64,000 nucleotides of DNA from Nitrincola alkalisediminis (GCF_009821115.1 NZ_VYTY01000002.1:124001-188000), one strand, 5' to 3'; numbered from the stretch's first letter, positions 41,044 through 51,089 are shown. The notes: generated from the sequence alone by a model not told the origin. Program-made: numbers and translations.

Positions 41044-43005
41044 TTAAGTCGTTTTGGGGCAATGTGATACAAAGGGAGATCCTGCCCCCGCGGCGACTTC
41101 CAATATTTCAGGTATCGACGGTATAGCCGCTGTACCTGGGGATGCTGAGCCCACATTAATACTGGGTGCTATGTTGATACCTCCAGATGTGATCACAATC
41201 GAAGCACCACCTGACACCAAGGTAATTTTGCTGGCATCAAGTACGATTTCCCCCGATACTTTATACGTCATATCGCCGCCGACTTTACTGTGCTGGCTGC
41301 CTCCGAGCGTGACTCCCTGATTGCCGTCTATTTTTTCGGTTAGGTTGCCGATGATGGTGGTATGTTGATTTTGATCAACTTTTTCAATGCGATCCTGTGC
41401 AACAGCTAAATAGGAGTTATTTCCAATCGTCGCCGTGTCATCGTATTCAACACGTTTGTGGTGTGAGTTTTGTACTTGAACTTCCATGTTCTTTTGAGCA
41501 TGAATATAGATAAACTCATTACCAGCCTCATCCTCAAACGAAAACTCATTAAACCCTTTGCCCTTATGGCTTTTACTGCGAATAGTGGAGCGGGTTTTAT
41601 TGGCAGGCAGGCTGTTCGGCGGCATCTGCTCAGCATTGTACACTCGCCCGGTAATGATCGGACGATCCGGGTTGCCGTCGTAAAAGTCGACGATGACTTC
41701 TTGGCCTATGCGCGGGATGTAGATCGAGCCCCAGTTTTTGCCCGCCCATTGGTGACTGACACGCACCCAACAAGAGCTGTTTTCGTTGTTTTGACCGTAA
41801 CGATCCCAAGGGAACTGGATTTTGACACGGCCGTATTCGTCGGTGTAAATCTCTTCGCCCTCAGGGCCGACCACCTTGGCATGTTGTGGGCCGAGCATTT
41901 TTGGCCAGCCGGTTTTAAGTGGTGGGCGGTAGACACGCGAAGCAGGCATACAGACGAATTCGTTTTCGTAACCTCGGCTTTCTTCATCACGGCTGGTGTA
42001 GCTGTAGTCTTCAGCTCGGTGCTGAACGCTGACCAACAAGTAGGTGTCTAGCTCTTGGGCGGCGTCATCATGGCGCACCAATTCAAACTGATGGCCACTG
42101 CGAAAACTGCGGCAGTGGCTTTTGCCAAACACTTGATCATGCAGGGCTTCGTTATGCTCGGTGCGCAGGCGAATCAGTGGTTCACCCAAGAGTTTGCTCT
42201 TGTAACGGCCCGGATAAGTAAATTGCTCGAAACGCTCAACGCCCGGCACGTCCATCATGGCTTTGTCAAAGGTTTCCATGCGATCCGAAGGCTTGGTGAA
42301 GTCATAGTCACGCTGGGCAAGACGCCCTGTGCGAAACTCGTGCTGGTGTGACCACGCATAGATGGCATCTTCGCTCAAACCGCTGCTGCGGTAACTGACC
42401 TTGCGTTCTTCACAGACATCCGTTCCAATGAAATGGTCTGATAGCACCAGCGTATGCTTGCCCGCTTCGTGCTTAAAAAAGTAATAGATACCCTCTTCTT
42501 CAAACAAACGCGAGAGGAAGGTAAAGTCACTTTCTTGATACTGAACGCAGTACTCTCGCACCGGGTGTTGGCCGAATAAGCGAAACTCGACATCATTAAA
42601 GCCATTGTCCGCAAAGACCTCGCTGGCAATCTGACGTATATCTTTATTTTGGAATATTTTTGAGTCACTGGTTTGCGTTAAAAACCAGAGCCAAGGCACC
42701 ACATCTGCCCGATAACTGCGCAGATGTTGGAGTTGCTGACCCTCTTCCCGAAAGCGTCGAACATGGGCATTGATAAAGGTGTAGGCATCTGTTTTTAGCC
42801 CCTCCTCATCGGTCTGCATGATTTTAAGCGTGACATTTTGGCCGACAATGTCGGCGGCTTTCACCGATGCGCGTTCGGAGTAGAGTTCGATTTCGAATGA
42901 AAAGAGGCTCGACATCGCCTCTTCGCCTTCTATTCGAGTCAATAAAAAAGCGTCTTCACCGAGAGGTGTATCGATGGCGAGTAAGCGGTTTTTTTGTGAA
43001 TACAT
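41044..43005 (-). CDS. vgrG: Type VI secretion spike protein VgrG
   Basis: 653 residues from ATG 43005. The N-terminal gp27-like part (EGEEAMSSLFSFEIEL near 27, YQESDFTFLSRLFEEEGIYY near 156) is followed by a gp5-type OB fold (WVRVSHQWAGKNWGSIYIPR) and a beta-helix ending in TTIIGNLTEKIDGNQGVTLG-type repeats. It stops shortly after, so no effector is fused. No type VI structural genes lie in the window; this is an orphan vgrG island whose machinery must be elsewhere. The first 15 codons and upstream bases are duplicated at 36646-36739. Confidence 0.93.
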   Translation of the reverse strand: MYSQKNRLLAIDTPLGEDAFLLTRIEGEEAMSSLFSFEIELYSERASVKAADIVGQNVTLKIMQTDEEGLKTDAYTFINAHVRRFREEGQQLQHLRSYRADVVPWLWFLTQTSDSKIFQNKDIRQIASEVFADNGFNDVEFRLFGQHPVREYCVQYQESDFTFLSRLFEEEGIYYFFKHEAGKHTLVLSDHFIGTDVCEERKVSYRSSGLSEDAIYAWSHQHEFRTGRLAQRDYDFTKPSDRMETFDKAMMDVPGVERFEQFTYPGRYKSKLLGEPLIRLRTEHNEALHDQVFGKSHCRSFRSGHQFELVRHDDAAQELDTYLLVSVQHRAEDYSYTSRDEESRGYENEFVCMPASRVYRPPLKTGWPKMLGPQHAKVVGPEGEEIYTDEYGRVKIQFPWDRYGQNNENSSCWVRVSHQWAGKNWGSIYIPRIGQEVIVDFYDGNPDRPIITGRVYNAEQMPPNSLPANKTRSTIRSKSHKGKGFNEFSFEDEAGNEFIYIHAQKNMEVQVQNSHHKRVEYDDTATIGNNSYLAVAQDRIEKVDQNQHTTIIGNLTEKIDGNQGVTLGGSQHSKVGGDMTYKVSGEIVLDASKITLVSGGASIVITSGGINIAPSINVGSASPGTAAIPSIPEILEVAAGAGSPFVSHCPKTT

Positions 43006-43055
43006 CAATGTAACCTACTGTTTAGCAGGACTGATGCTCATGGAAAAGCAGGGCT
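42961..43055. repeat. Direct repeat copy B bordering the type VI cargo island
   Basis: 95 bases spanning the 5' end of the intact vgrG and its leader; about 86% identical to 36646-36739 in the same orientation. The two copies bracket a 6.3 kb cargo island. Confidence 0.85.
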
Positions 43056-43298
43056 GACAGCAATTAGGCTCAGCAAAAAAGAGAGTGCTCATCCATGAAG
43101 CAACGACGACTTCCTTATTGTAAAACGCGCATTTAAACAATTAATGGGTGGAGAGGTCAACCTTGACTGGGCACATTTGAGAGCCTTATCCATAGTTATC
43201 CAGTAAATCTGTGTGTTAATCTTATCTGATGATGGTTGCACGAACATTATCTCAATTACATACATACGAAGCTCGCACTTCGCGCAAAAGGTCTAAAT

Positions 43299-44057
43299 AT
43301 GTTACTTGATGGAAAAGAAATTTATCGCGGTTATGATGAGTATGGCCCTGTTCTTGTAATTGATGATGGCACCAAACGCTACCTATCATTTGGTGAAGGT
43401 GACGAGCAGAGCTGTTGGTTAAAATCCGAGCCCCACCTCCCCCAACTCGACTATATTCGCGCCATGTGTTTAGTGCTTCTTTTAACCGAACCCAAACGCA
43501 TCATCAGTCTAGGACTAGGGGCTGGCACGCTTAACTCATGCCTCCATTTTCATTTCCCCGAGTCGGTCCAGCAAATTGTCGAGCTAAGACGCGAAGTGAT
43601 TGATGTGGCCCATCGTTATTTTCAACTGCCACGTGGCAAGCGCATTCAAACACACCATATGGATGCAAAATCCTATCTGGACTGCATTGAATCTAAGCCA
43701 GCTGACATTATTTTTAGTGATATTTACGATGAAAATGGGGTAGATGAGCAACAACATGACCCAGCCTACTTACATGAATGCTACGAGCGATTAAAACCTA
43801 AAGGCTGGCTTGTCTTAAACTGCTGGAAAGAGCACAAAGGAGAAACCTTACTCACCGAGCTTGCAGGTCTTTTTGATGATATTCGCACCTGTACAACGCA
43901 AGAAGGCAACTGGATAGTCTTTGCCGGAAAGCAACGTGATACGCAAAGTCAAAAGCAATTGAAACAACAAGCAAAGCTACTTAGCCAAACACTTGGATTC
44001 GCGTTGTCTCCGTATTTAAACCGAATGAACCTACTGAACCAGCCTCATTTACTCTGA
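43299..44057 (+). CDS. Spermidine synthase-like methyltransferase-fold protein
   Basis: 252 residues from ATG 43299 with AAAGG 8 nt upstream; a TTG at 43236 would add 21 residues. It has a Rossmann fold with ISLGLGAGTLNS (about 70-81) and the acidic residue in IVELRREVIDVA, then DAKSYLDCIESKPADIIFSDIYD. Such proteins are annotated as spermidine-synthase family, but many bind other substrates; no speD is nearby. The 293 bases upstream, between this start and vgrG, show no other gene. Confidence 0.75.
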   Translation: MLLDGKEIYRGYDEYGPVLVIDDGTKRYLSFGEGDEQSCWLKSEPHLPQLDYIRAMCLVLLLTEPKRIISLGLGAGTLNSCLHFHFPESVQQIVELRREVIDVAHRYFQLPRGKRIQTHHMDAKSYLDCIESKPADIIFSDIYDENGVDEQQHDPAYLHECYERLKPKGWLVLNCWKEHKGETLLTELAGLFDDIRTCTTQEGNWIVFAGKQRDTQSQKQLKQQAKLLSQTLGFALSPYLNRMNLLNQPHLL

Positions 44058-44395
44058 ATAAACTCGTCGCTTTTTCACTGTAAAGCGCCTCTTATACGTT
44101 GGCTTACCGACGACAAGATGCGCTTTCGTTTTAGAGCACTGAGCATCACTACCTCCTTCCTATATCAACCCGCTCAGACCCTCTTTAAAAAACAGGATTT
44201 TTTCTGACATTTAGATATTTATTCAGGAAATAATTCTCGCAAAAATGGACCAATTAGAATTTTAAAACGAACATATCTACGAATACAGGAAATTCAAAAA
44301 AGCTCTGCTAGAATGTATTACATCGTCGATTGACGCCTATTTTTTAACGCATCTTCCCAATCAATGGGGCAGGCTTTTAGTTAAGGAGAGTTCAT
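44058..44395. other. Intergenic region of 338 bases before the DadA-like gene
   Basis: No RNA gene or ORF seen. AT-rich in its second half, with an extended -10-like TGCTAGAAT near 44306-44314 but no convincing -35, and an AAGGAG ribosome site just before 44396. It probably holds the promoter of the oxidase gene; no operator can be named. Confidence 0.4.
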
Positions 44396-45637
44396 ATGTC
44401 CGGAAATACCATCGTTCTCGGTGCAGGAATGGTTGGAGTTAGCGTTGCTTGGCATCTTGCAAAACGAGGCCGCTCCGTCTTATTGATCGATAGACGCCCC
44501 CCCGGACAAGAAACCTCCTTTGGCAATGCAGGTATTATTCAGCGCGAAGCAATTGCGCCTTACGCATTTCCACATGACCTCAAAACACTATTGCGTGTTC
44601 TGCCCAATCGTAGCATTGATATCCGCTACCGCCCCGCTGGAATGGTCGCTGCTGTTAGCCCACTCTTTAGTTACTGGCTGAACTCTTTTCCAAGCCGTTA
44701 TAAAAAAATTGTCCCACAGTACGCTTCGATTATTTCGTTATCAACGGATGAACATGCTCCTATGATTGAAGCCTCAGGTGCAGACCATCTTGTCAAAAAA
44801 GAGGGTTGGCTTGAACTCTACAGAACACCAAAAGAACTGGATCGCCGCGAGAAAGAAGCCCTAGATGCCGAGCGCCTATATGGTGTCGAATTCAAACGCC
44901 TCAATCGTGCAGAACTTGACCAAGTGCAACCTGGCTTATCGTCAGACATTGTCGGCGCGATTCACTGGCTAAACTCATGGACGGTAGAATCTCCGGGCGA
45001 TCTGGTACAAGCCTATGCTAAATCCTTTGAAGCCATGGGTGGACGCTTTGAACTGGCCGAGCTAAAAGGTGTTCAAAAAACAGCAACAGGATGGACCGTT
45101 AATACAAGTGAAGGCAGCCACGAAGCCGATGACGTTGTCATTGCTCTCGGCCCTTGGTCAAAAGACCTCTTAAAAACTTTAGACTATGACTTGCCCCTGT
45201 TCGTGAAACGTGGCTACCACGTTCACTATAACCAACCTCAAGGAAAACCCTTAAAGTACTGGCTAATGGATGCTGAAAAAGGCTACCTGCTCGAACCCAT
45301 GAAGGCCGGTGTACGCATGACAACTGGCGCAGAGTTAGCCGATTTAGAAGCTCCAGCCAGCACAGGACAACTGGATGCAGCCGAAAAAGTGGCCAAAACC
45401 TTATATCCAATTGGCAACCGAGTGGAAGCTCTCCCTTGGAAGGGCGCAAGACCTTGTATCCCCGATATGAAACCGGTGATTGGCCCTGCTCCTAAACATC
45501 AGAATCTTTGGTTTGCATTTGGACACGGTCATCAAGGCTTCACATTAGGCCCTGCAACAGGCCGCTTACTGAGCGACATGATGCACGGCGAGTCAACTCC
45601 AATTGACATGGCTCCTTTCAGTCCTAGTCGTTTCTAA
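44396..45637 (+). CDS. FAD-dependent D-amino acid dehydrogenase-like oxidoreductase (DadA family)
   Basis: 413 residues. N-terminal dinucleotide motif GAGMVGVSVAWHLAKRG (8-24) with E/D at the strand end (LIDRR), the family's SFGNAGIIQ (41-49) and C-terminal GHGHQGFTLGPATG (about 377-390), where flavin binds. Soluble or peripheral membrane enzyme that oxidises amino acids or related amines. AAGGAG lies before the ATG. Single gene with its own terminator; no racemase gene follows, so the substrate is open. Confidence 0.88.
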   Translation: MSGNTIVLGAGMVGVSVAWHLAKRGRSVLLIDRRPPGQETSFGNAGIIQREAIAPYAFPHDLKTLLRVLPNRSIDIRYRPAGMVAAVSPLFSYWLNSFPSRYKKIVPQYASIISLSTDEHAPMIEASGADHLVKKEGWLELYRTPKELDRREKEALDAERLYGVEFKRLNRAELDQVQPGLSSDIVGAIHWLNSWTVESPGDLVQAYAKSFEAMGGRFELAELKGVQKTATGWTVNTSEGSHEADDVVIALGPWSKDLLKTLDYDLPLFVKRGYHVHYNQPQGKPLKYWLMDAEKGYLLEPMKAGVRMTTGAELADLEAPASTGQLDAAEKVAKTLYPIGNRVEALPWKGARPCIPDMKPVIGPAPKHQNLWFAFGHGHQGFTLGPATGRLLSDMMHGESTPIDMAPFSPSRF

Positions 45638-45652
45638 ACGCCCTAGGTTCAT

Positions 45653-45706
45653 AAAAGCCGAAACGGTGCCTCCCATGATCGCATCGTTTCGGCTTTTTTA
45701 TTTTTG
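45653..45706 (+). terminator. Rho-independent terminator after the DadA-like gene
   Basis: Long stem AAAAGCCGAAACG / CGTTTCGGCTTTT (45653-45665, 45685-45697) followed by TTTATTTTT. Confidence 0.92.
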
Positions 45707-45779
45707 ACGATTAAAGGGAATAGCCCTCTCCCGAGTTTGAGGGTAAGATTAGTGTTTTTTTGAAGAATAGGGCTCCAGT

Positions 45780-46493
45780 ATGGGTCGCGCTTATCAGAAC
45801 CGTAAAGAATCCATGGCCAAAACGGCCGATCAAAAAACCAAGGTCTATAGCAAGTACGCACGTGAGATCTACGTGTCCGCTAAATCAGGCGGAACCGATC
45901 CCAGTGGTAATCTCGCCTTAAGAGGCCTCATTGAACGTGCTAAAAAAGACCAAGTTCCCGCTCACGTCATTGAAAAAGCCATAGATAAAGCCAAGGGATC
46001 AGGCGGTGAAGACTTCTCAGTTGCCCGCTACGAAGGCTTTGGTCCCGGTAACTGCATGGTGATTATCGAATGCCTAACGGACAACCCGAACCGCACTTTT
46101 GGTGATGTACGCCACTGCTTTACCAAGACTAAATGCAAAATTGGTACACAAGGCAGTGTTAGCCACATGTTTGACCACTGTGCAATCTTGGCGTTTAAAG
46201 GCAGCGATGAAGAAGCCATTCTTGAAGCCTTAATGAGTGCAGACGTCGATGTCACGGACATCGAAAATGAAAACGACATGATCACTGTATTTACACCGCA
46301 TACCGAATACGCAAAAGCCAAACAAGCCTTGGTTGAAAACCTTGGCGAGATTGACTTCGAGGTCGATACGATTCAATTCCTGGCACAAACCACAACGGCC
46401 ATCAGCGATGAAGATCAACCCATGTTTGAGCGCTTTTTAGATCTTCTCAATGATCTAGATGATGTACAAAACGTCTACCATAACGTTGAGTAA
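45780..46493 (+). CDS. YebC/PmpR family protein, YeeN type
   Basis: 237 residues, normal length. The N-terminal [26 protein letters not shown] lacks the WANI motif of classical YebC, which with the [24 protein letters not shown] stretch places it in the YeeN branch. Other hallmarks are the GSVSHMFD block and the acidic C-terminus ending [11 protein letters not shown]. YebC proteins have been linked to transcriptional control and, more recently, to relief of ribosome stalling; which applies here is unknown. Confidence 0.92.
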   Translation: MGRAYQNRKESMAKTADQKTKVYSKYAREIYVSAKSGGTDPSGNLALRGLIERAKKDQVPAHVIEKAIDKAKGSGGEDFSVARYEGFGPGNCMVIIECLTDNPNRTFGDVRHCFTKTKCKIGTQGSVSHMFDHCAILAFKGSDEEAILEALMSADVDVTDIENENDMITVFTPHTEYAKAKQALVENLGEIDFEVDTIQFLAQTTTAISDEDQPMFERFLDLLNDLDDVQNVYHNVE

Positions 46494-46506
46494 AGGTGTT
46501 TCATAA

Positions 46507-46532
46507 CCGAGACGGGCACTGTCCCGCCTCGG
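46507..46532. terminator. Hairpin between convergent yebC-like and lysE-like genes
   Basis: CCGAGACGGG / CCCGCCTCGG stem (one A-C mismatch) with a 6-base loop; no T run on either side. Confidence 0.5.
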
Positions 46533-46565
46533 CTAAATCTCTTAAGCAATAACTAATTGCGCTCT

Positions 46566-47183
46566 TCATATCAAAATCATGACAACACAGGAGGCGGTTA
46601 ACCCTCCCATAAAACGATTAAAAACCGTCCAATGTGTTGGCGTTTTTAATAAACGTCCGATTGCAACACCAAAGCCTGCCCAGCAAGCAATCGCCGGAAA
46701 ATTCACAACTCCCATTGCTAGGATGATCATGAAAGATGACAACATAAAATCATCTCCGGTTAAGGTAAAAAGGCCAATCGCTGAAATAGCCATCATCCAG
46801 GCTTTCGGGTTTACAAACTGAAAAGCCGCTGCCTGAAAAAACGAAAATGGGCGCTTTCCGTCTGCATTTTCCAATTGAGGCGGAGGTGATATTGCAATCT
46901 TCCAACCCAACCATACCAAATACACACTGCCTGCGACTTTAATCAACGTCTGGAAAAATGGAAAACGTTCAAAAATAACCCCTAAGCCCAGCATCACCAT
47001 GGCCATCAACAACATAACGCCGATGGTAATACCGAACATATGAGGCAAGCTGCGAACAAAGCCAAAATTAGCTCCAGATGCGGTTAACATCACATTGTTA
47101 GGGCCAGGTGTTGCTGACATGCTCAATGAAAACAGCATCACTGGTAATAAAAATACGGCCCAATCCGTCAGATGTGAAAACAT
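46566..47183 (-). CDS. LysE/RhtB family amino acid exporter
   Basis: 205 residues with about six membrane helices. N-terminal family signature SMSATPGPNNVMLTASGANFG (about 22-42), then FQFVNPKAWMMAISAIGLF (about 121-139). GGGAGG lies directly before the ATG. Divergent from a MocR-type regulator over a 137 bp region with repeated TACAAT sites, a common arrangement in which the regulator controls the exporter. Substrate unknown. Confidence 0.88.
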   Translation of the reverse strand: MFSHLTDWAVFLLPVMLFSLSMSATPGPNNVMLTASGANFGFVRSLPHMFGITIGVMLLMAMVMLGLGVIFERFPFFQTLIKVAGSVYLVWLGWKIAISPPPQLENADGKRPFSFFQAAAFQFVNPKAWMMAISAIGLFTLTGDDFMLSSFMIILAMGVVNFPAIACWAGFGVAIGRLLKTPTHWTVFNRFMGGLTASCVVMILI

Positions 47184-47196
47184 ACCTCCCCCTTAA

Positions 47197-47306
47197 ATTG
47201 TAATCATACAATTATTGAAATAGACGCCCGATAAGCGATACAATTACCTTAATCCGAACACACAATGACATCAATGTTTAAGTTGTCATGACTACAATTC
47301 AATGTA
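47197..47306. promoter_or_regulatory. Operator-like repeats between the exporter and the MocR regulator
   Basis: ATACAATTA occurs at 47206-47214 and again at 47238-47246, exactly 32 bp apart (three helical turns). The first copy is part of the inverted repeat ATTGTA-(4)-TACAAT (47197-47212). A third TACAATT lies at 47293-47299. MocR proteins bind direct repeats in divergent promoter regions, so these are likely their sites. Confidence 0.6.
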
Positions 47307-47320
47307 AGGGCGACAATTGA

Positions 47321-48766
47321 ATGGCACCAACATCTGAAACCAAAGCATTGCTTCAAAAAAAAGCACGTCAACGCTGTCATTGGCTTCCCATCCTCGATAA
47401 ATCCTCAGGCGTACTCTATCTTTCATTGGTCAATCAATTAGCGGCCGATATTGCTAATGGAACGCTGAAAGCAGGTGATACATTGCCCCCGCAACGTCTT
47501 CTTGCGGATGCATTGCAAATTACCCTTGGTACCGTCACCCGAGCCTATCGAGAAGCAGAGCGCAGGGGGTTAACGGAAGCAAAAGTTGGCAGCGGAACAC
47601 GAATTCGCGGACAACAGGTCGACTTACCCAATTTTCATCACTTATCAAAAGCCTTAGCTGACAGTATCGATTTATCCCTAAGCACTCCAATCCCTTCATC
47701 TTTACGGGGTGAGCAGCTTCGACAGATTTTATTGCGCCTATCCAATCATCATGGCGAAACAGAAAATGCGATTGTCTATCAACCCGAGCAAGGAAACCTT
47801 ACCCACCGTCAACGCCTTGCCCACTGGATGAATGCTCAAGGATTACGAGTCGATGCACAGGAACTGCTCTTAACAGAGGGTGGACAGCATGCCGATTACT
47901 TGGCTCTTCAAACATTTGTTCGCCCTGGAGAGGCCGTTGCCTCGGCTAATATCACCTACCCCGGTATGATTGCTGCCGCAAAACAGCTGGGCTTAAAACA
48001 CATCAATGTCAGTTCCGATGCCCAAGGGATTCGGCCCGAATCCTTAGACCGTATCTGCCAACAGCAAAAAATTCGCTTGCTGTACTTGATGGCTGAGTAC
48101 AACAATCCCAGCTGCGAAATGATGAGTGAAGAGCGACGCATTGATCTCGTCGAGGTTGCGAGACGTCATGACTTGCTCATACTTGAAGACGGTGTTCAGT
48201 TTGTGCCCGCAAGTCACAGAGGTACGCCCTTTTTTGAATTAGCCCCTGAGCGAAGCCTGTATATTTTCAGTGTGTCAAAAATCCTCGACGGAGGCCTCAG
48301 ATTCGGCGCCCTGCGTGCGCCATCCCCCCTAATGCCAAAGCTCTCGAGTGCATTACGTGCGCAGTGCTGGGGGATAGCCGGACTAATGGGGTCTGTTATT
48401 TGTGAATGGATTGACATGGGAGGAGCCGATCAATTGATTGACTGGCAATGGCAAGAAGTGAAACATCGCCAACAGCATTTACGCCAGCAGTTTAAGGACT
48501 ACGACTTACGCTCGCATGAGTTTGGTTTTCATGCATGGCTTAATCTACCTGAAGACTGGAGAGCGTCACAGTTTGTTGAAGAGGCCAACCAACGTGGGGT
48601 TACTCTGATCGGTCCTGAGCCTTTTTGTGTGGGTTCATATCCAGCCCCGCAGTCTGTGCGAATATGCGTGACCCCTCCAAGGGATTTTTCTATCTTTGCA
48701 GAAGGAGTCGCACGCTTAAAACACTTACTCGAACAAGGCCCATCAATGAGTACGGCGTTGATTTAG
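47321..48766 (+). CDS. MocR-type transcriptional regulator (GntR HTH plus aminotransferase domain)
   Basis: 481 residues. GntR winged helix about 30-100 (GTLKAGDTLPPQRLLADALQ, LGTVTRAYREAERRGL) fused to a PLP aminotransferase-like domain (about 120-470) with the PLP lysine in FSVSKILDGGLRFG near 330. Such proteins sense an amino acid or PLP-related ligand and regulate the divergent gene, here a LysE exporter. The gene ends 3 bp from the convergent ttcA stop. Confidence 0.9.
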   Translation: MAPTSETKALLQKKARQRCHWLPILDKSSGVLYLSLVNQLAADIANGTLKAGDTLPPQRLLADALQITLGTVTRAYREAERRGLTEAKVGSGTRIRGQQVDLPNFHHLSKALADSIDLSLSTPIPSSLRGEQLRQILLRLSNHHGETENAIVYQPEQGNLTHRQRLAHWMNAQGLRVDAQELLLTEGGQHADYLALQTFVRPGEAVASANITYPGMIAAAKQLGLKHINVSSDAQGIRPESLDRICQQQKIRLLYLMAEYNNPSCEMMSEERRIDLVEVARRHDLLILEDGVQFVPASHRGTPFFELAPERSLYIFSVSKILDGGLRFGALRAPSPLMPKLSSALRAQCWGIAGLMGSVICEWIDMGGADQLIDWQWQEVKHRQQHLRQQFKDYDLRSHEFGFHAWLNLPEDWRASQFVEEANQRGVTLIGPEPFCVGSYPAPQSVRICVTPPRDFSIFAEGVARLKHLLEQGPSMSTALI

Positions 48767-48769
48767 CTC

Positions 48770-49690
48770 TTACAACGAAAGAATATCGATACGCTCCATG
48801 AACTGAACACTGGAGGGTGAAGTCGCACACGCATCTTCATCATCCACTATGCCATGCGCGTAACCTCGCTGTAGGTTCTTAAAATCAAACAAGGCCGGAT
48901 CTGCCAGATGCGATGGGACAACATTACACAAGGACCTGAACATGGTTTCAATACGACCTGGATAGAGCTTATCCCAACTCTGCAACATTTCCTTAATCAC
49001 TTGACGTTGCAGGTTCTCTTGCGATCCGCAAAGATTACAGGGAATAATCGGAAAGCCTTTAAGCTCGGCATAGGCTTCTATGTCTTTTTCGCGTGCGTAA
49101 GCAAGCGGCCGGATAACCATATTTTTGCCATCATCCGATACCAGCTTAGGCGGCATGGATTTTAATTTACCACCGTAAAACATATTCAAGAAAAAGGTTT
49201 CCAGTATGTCATCACGATGATGCCCCAAGGCTATTTTATTCGCGCCAATCTCTTCAGCAAAACCATATAGGGTTCCGCGACGAAGACGAGAGCATAACGC
49301 ACAAGTGGTTTTACCTTCGGGTACAACAGACTTAACGACGGAATAGGTATCTCGTTCAACAATATGAAAAGGAATGCCCAGACCCGATAAGTATTCTGGC
49401 AACACATGTTCCGGAAAGCCCGGCTGTTTTTGATCGAGGTTAACGGCAACTAACTCAAAATGAATCGGCGCACTTTTTTGCAAGTTCATCAGAATGTCGA
49501 GCATGGCGTAGGAGTCTTTGCCTCCCGACAAGCAGACCATGACTTTGTCACCATCCTCTATCATGTTGAAGGCTTCAATGGCCTGCCCCACTTCACGACG
49601 CAAACGCTTTTGAAGCTTGTTTAAGCGCGTTTTGATTTTTTTATCTTCTAAATTCACGGAATGGGTCAAGTCAGTATCTGGGCTAGTCAT
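48770..49690 (-). CDS. ttcA: tRNA 2-thiocytidine(32) synthetase TtcA
   Basis: Thiolates C32 in certain tRNAs using ATP and an Fe-S cluster. 306 residues. PP-loop SGGKDS (55-60), cysteine pair in [11 protein letters not shown] (about 133-143) and a third in [10 protein letters not shown] (about 217-226), as in E. coli TtcA. Single gene with no operon partners. Length normal. Confidence 0.95.
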   Translation of the reverse strand: MTSPDTDLTHSVNLEDKKIKTRLNKLQKRLRREVGQAIEAFNMIEDGDKVMVCLSGGKDSYAMLDILMNLQKSAPIHFELVAVNLDQKQPGFPEHVLPEYLSGLGIPFHIVERDTYSVVKSVVPEGKTTCALCSRLRRGTLYGFAEEIGANKIALGHHRDDILETFFLNMFYGGKLKSMPPKLVSDDGKNMVIRPLAYAREKDIEAYAELKGFPIIPCNLCGSQENLQRQVIKEMLQSWDKLYPGRIETMFRSLCNVVPSHLADPALFDFKNLQRGYAHGIVDDEDACATSPSSVQFMERIDILSL

Positions 49691-49790
49691 CGAATTACCG
49701 GATCATGCGTAAACGTGCTCCCTAGAGTGGAACACATCAAAATTCATTGGAGGACAAAATGATGGGCTAGTATACATGGCTGTTTATTGT

Positions 49791-51089
49791 TTAAACAGCC
49801 TCTGTGTAGCAGACATAATTCGCCCGCCCCTTAGACTTTGCCTCATACATTGCCTGATCGGCCTTGCGAATCAGCTCACTTAACTCAAGGCCATTTTCTG
49901 GGGAACGACTTATCCCAATACTGGCAGACACCGTGACCGGATGCTGACGAATAAGGATCGGTTGACTCAATAACGAAATAAGCTGACGTGCCACTTCATG
50001 ACAACGCTCAGACTCAGGCGACTCTTCCATAAGAATCAGAAACTCATCTCCTCCCATGCGGGCCACGATATCCGACTCTCGAACAATTGCTTTCAAGCGT
50101 GTAGCGATGATGATTAACAACTCATCTCCCACGTCATGTCCGTAGGTATCGTTAACAGGTTTAAAACCATCCAAATCGATGAATAAAACGCTTAAGCCCG
50201 CTCCCATTGCTTGAGACTTTTGCAGTGCGGCTTCCGCTGAGCGTTCCATACCTGATCGGTTCAGCAAACGCGTGAGTGGATCAAAACTCGCTTCTTGTTC
50301 AAAAAATGCTGAGGTTTCTTTTTCCTTTTGCAAATCACGCCAAATAATTAATCCTACCAGCAACACACCGCCAGCGGAGGCAATCAATACCAACAACAAG
50401 GTCAGTTTAGATTGGCTCGATGCGAGCGCTTCTATTTTGTCCACCGACACTTGTATCTCTAAAGCCCCCATTAATTGGTACTGCTGCCACTGTTTACCGG
50501 GTTCCACACCGGCTCCGACTCGTCTATCAATGATATCTTTACGCTGCTCATAGGCATTATGACAACTCACACAGCTTTCTGAATTCGCGCCATCAGCCAC
50601 CATGTAACGCAAGGTTTTAACACCATCAATTCGCTCAAAGCGCTTGACTGGCTGCCAATCGATAGGCGCTGTAGGGTTATCCTGATCTTGTGTTTTAAGC
50701 TGTTCCCAAGCCCAATACTGAAAATCATCAGATAAGCCCTGATTTGAGTCTAAATTCCAGAGACTCAACGGAGTATAGCTATAAGAAGCCATATTATTGG
50801 CACTGACATCGCGGGCCACTAATTTTAAAAACTCCGAAGGGATGGGGAGTTCAGAAAAATGCATGGGCACTTCAGATAATTGAGTGGAGTACACACTGCG
50901 CGCACTGAGCGCGTGACTGGTCACCACTTCTGCAACCCTCGTTGCTTCATGCTCAATAATTCGAGCTTGCGACCAAACCAATATACTGTAGTTGGCGATG
51001 CCCACTAACAAAATAATGACGGCCAACAAAACGAGCACAAATGAGGATGTTCCTTTGCAAAACCGCTTTTGTTTAAGATCAGTGATCAT
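49791..51089 (-). CDS. Diguanylate cyclase with periplasmic haem c sensor (DUF3365-GGDEF)
   Basis: 432 residues. TM1 about 14-36; a periplasmic DUF3365/Tll0287-like domain (about 38-225) containing a covalent haem c site C173-V-S-C176-H177; TM2 about 229-251; a GGDEF domain with active MGGDEF (346-350) and inhibitory I-site RESD (337-340). It should make c-di-GMP in response to redox state or a haem ligand such as NO or CO. The ligand is inferred. The PilZ protein at 24500 is a possible receptor. Confidence 0.9.
   Translation of the reverse strand: MITDLKQKRFCKGTSSFVLVLLAVIILLVGIANYSILVWSQARIIEHEATRVAEVVTSHALSARSVYSTQLSEVPMHFSELPIPSEFLKLVARDVSANNMASYSYTPLSLWNLDSNQGLSDDFQYWAWEQLKTQDQDNPTAPIDWQPVKRFERIDGVKTLRYMVADGANSESCVSCHNAYEQRKDIIDRRVGAGVEPGKQWQQYQLMGALEIQVSVDKIEALASSQSKLTLLLVLIASAGGVLLVGLIIWRDLQKEKETSAFFEQEASFDPLTRLLNRSGMERSAEAALQKSQAMGAGLSVLFIDLDGFKPVNDTYGHDVGDELLIIIATRLKAIVRESDIVARMGGDEFLILMEESPESERCHEVARQLISLLSQPILIRQHPVTVSASIGISRSPENGLELSELIRKADQAMYEAKSKGRANYVCYTEAV

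Noticed and set aside
41044-43005. Evolved VgrG with a C-terminal toxin
   Set aside because: The protein ends soon after the beta-helix; the remaining residues are Gly, Ser and Pro rich with no domain.
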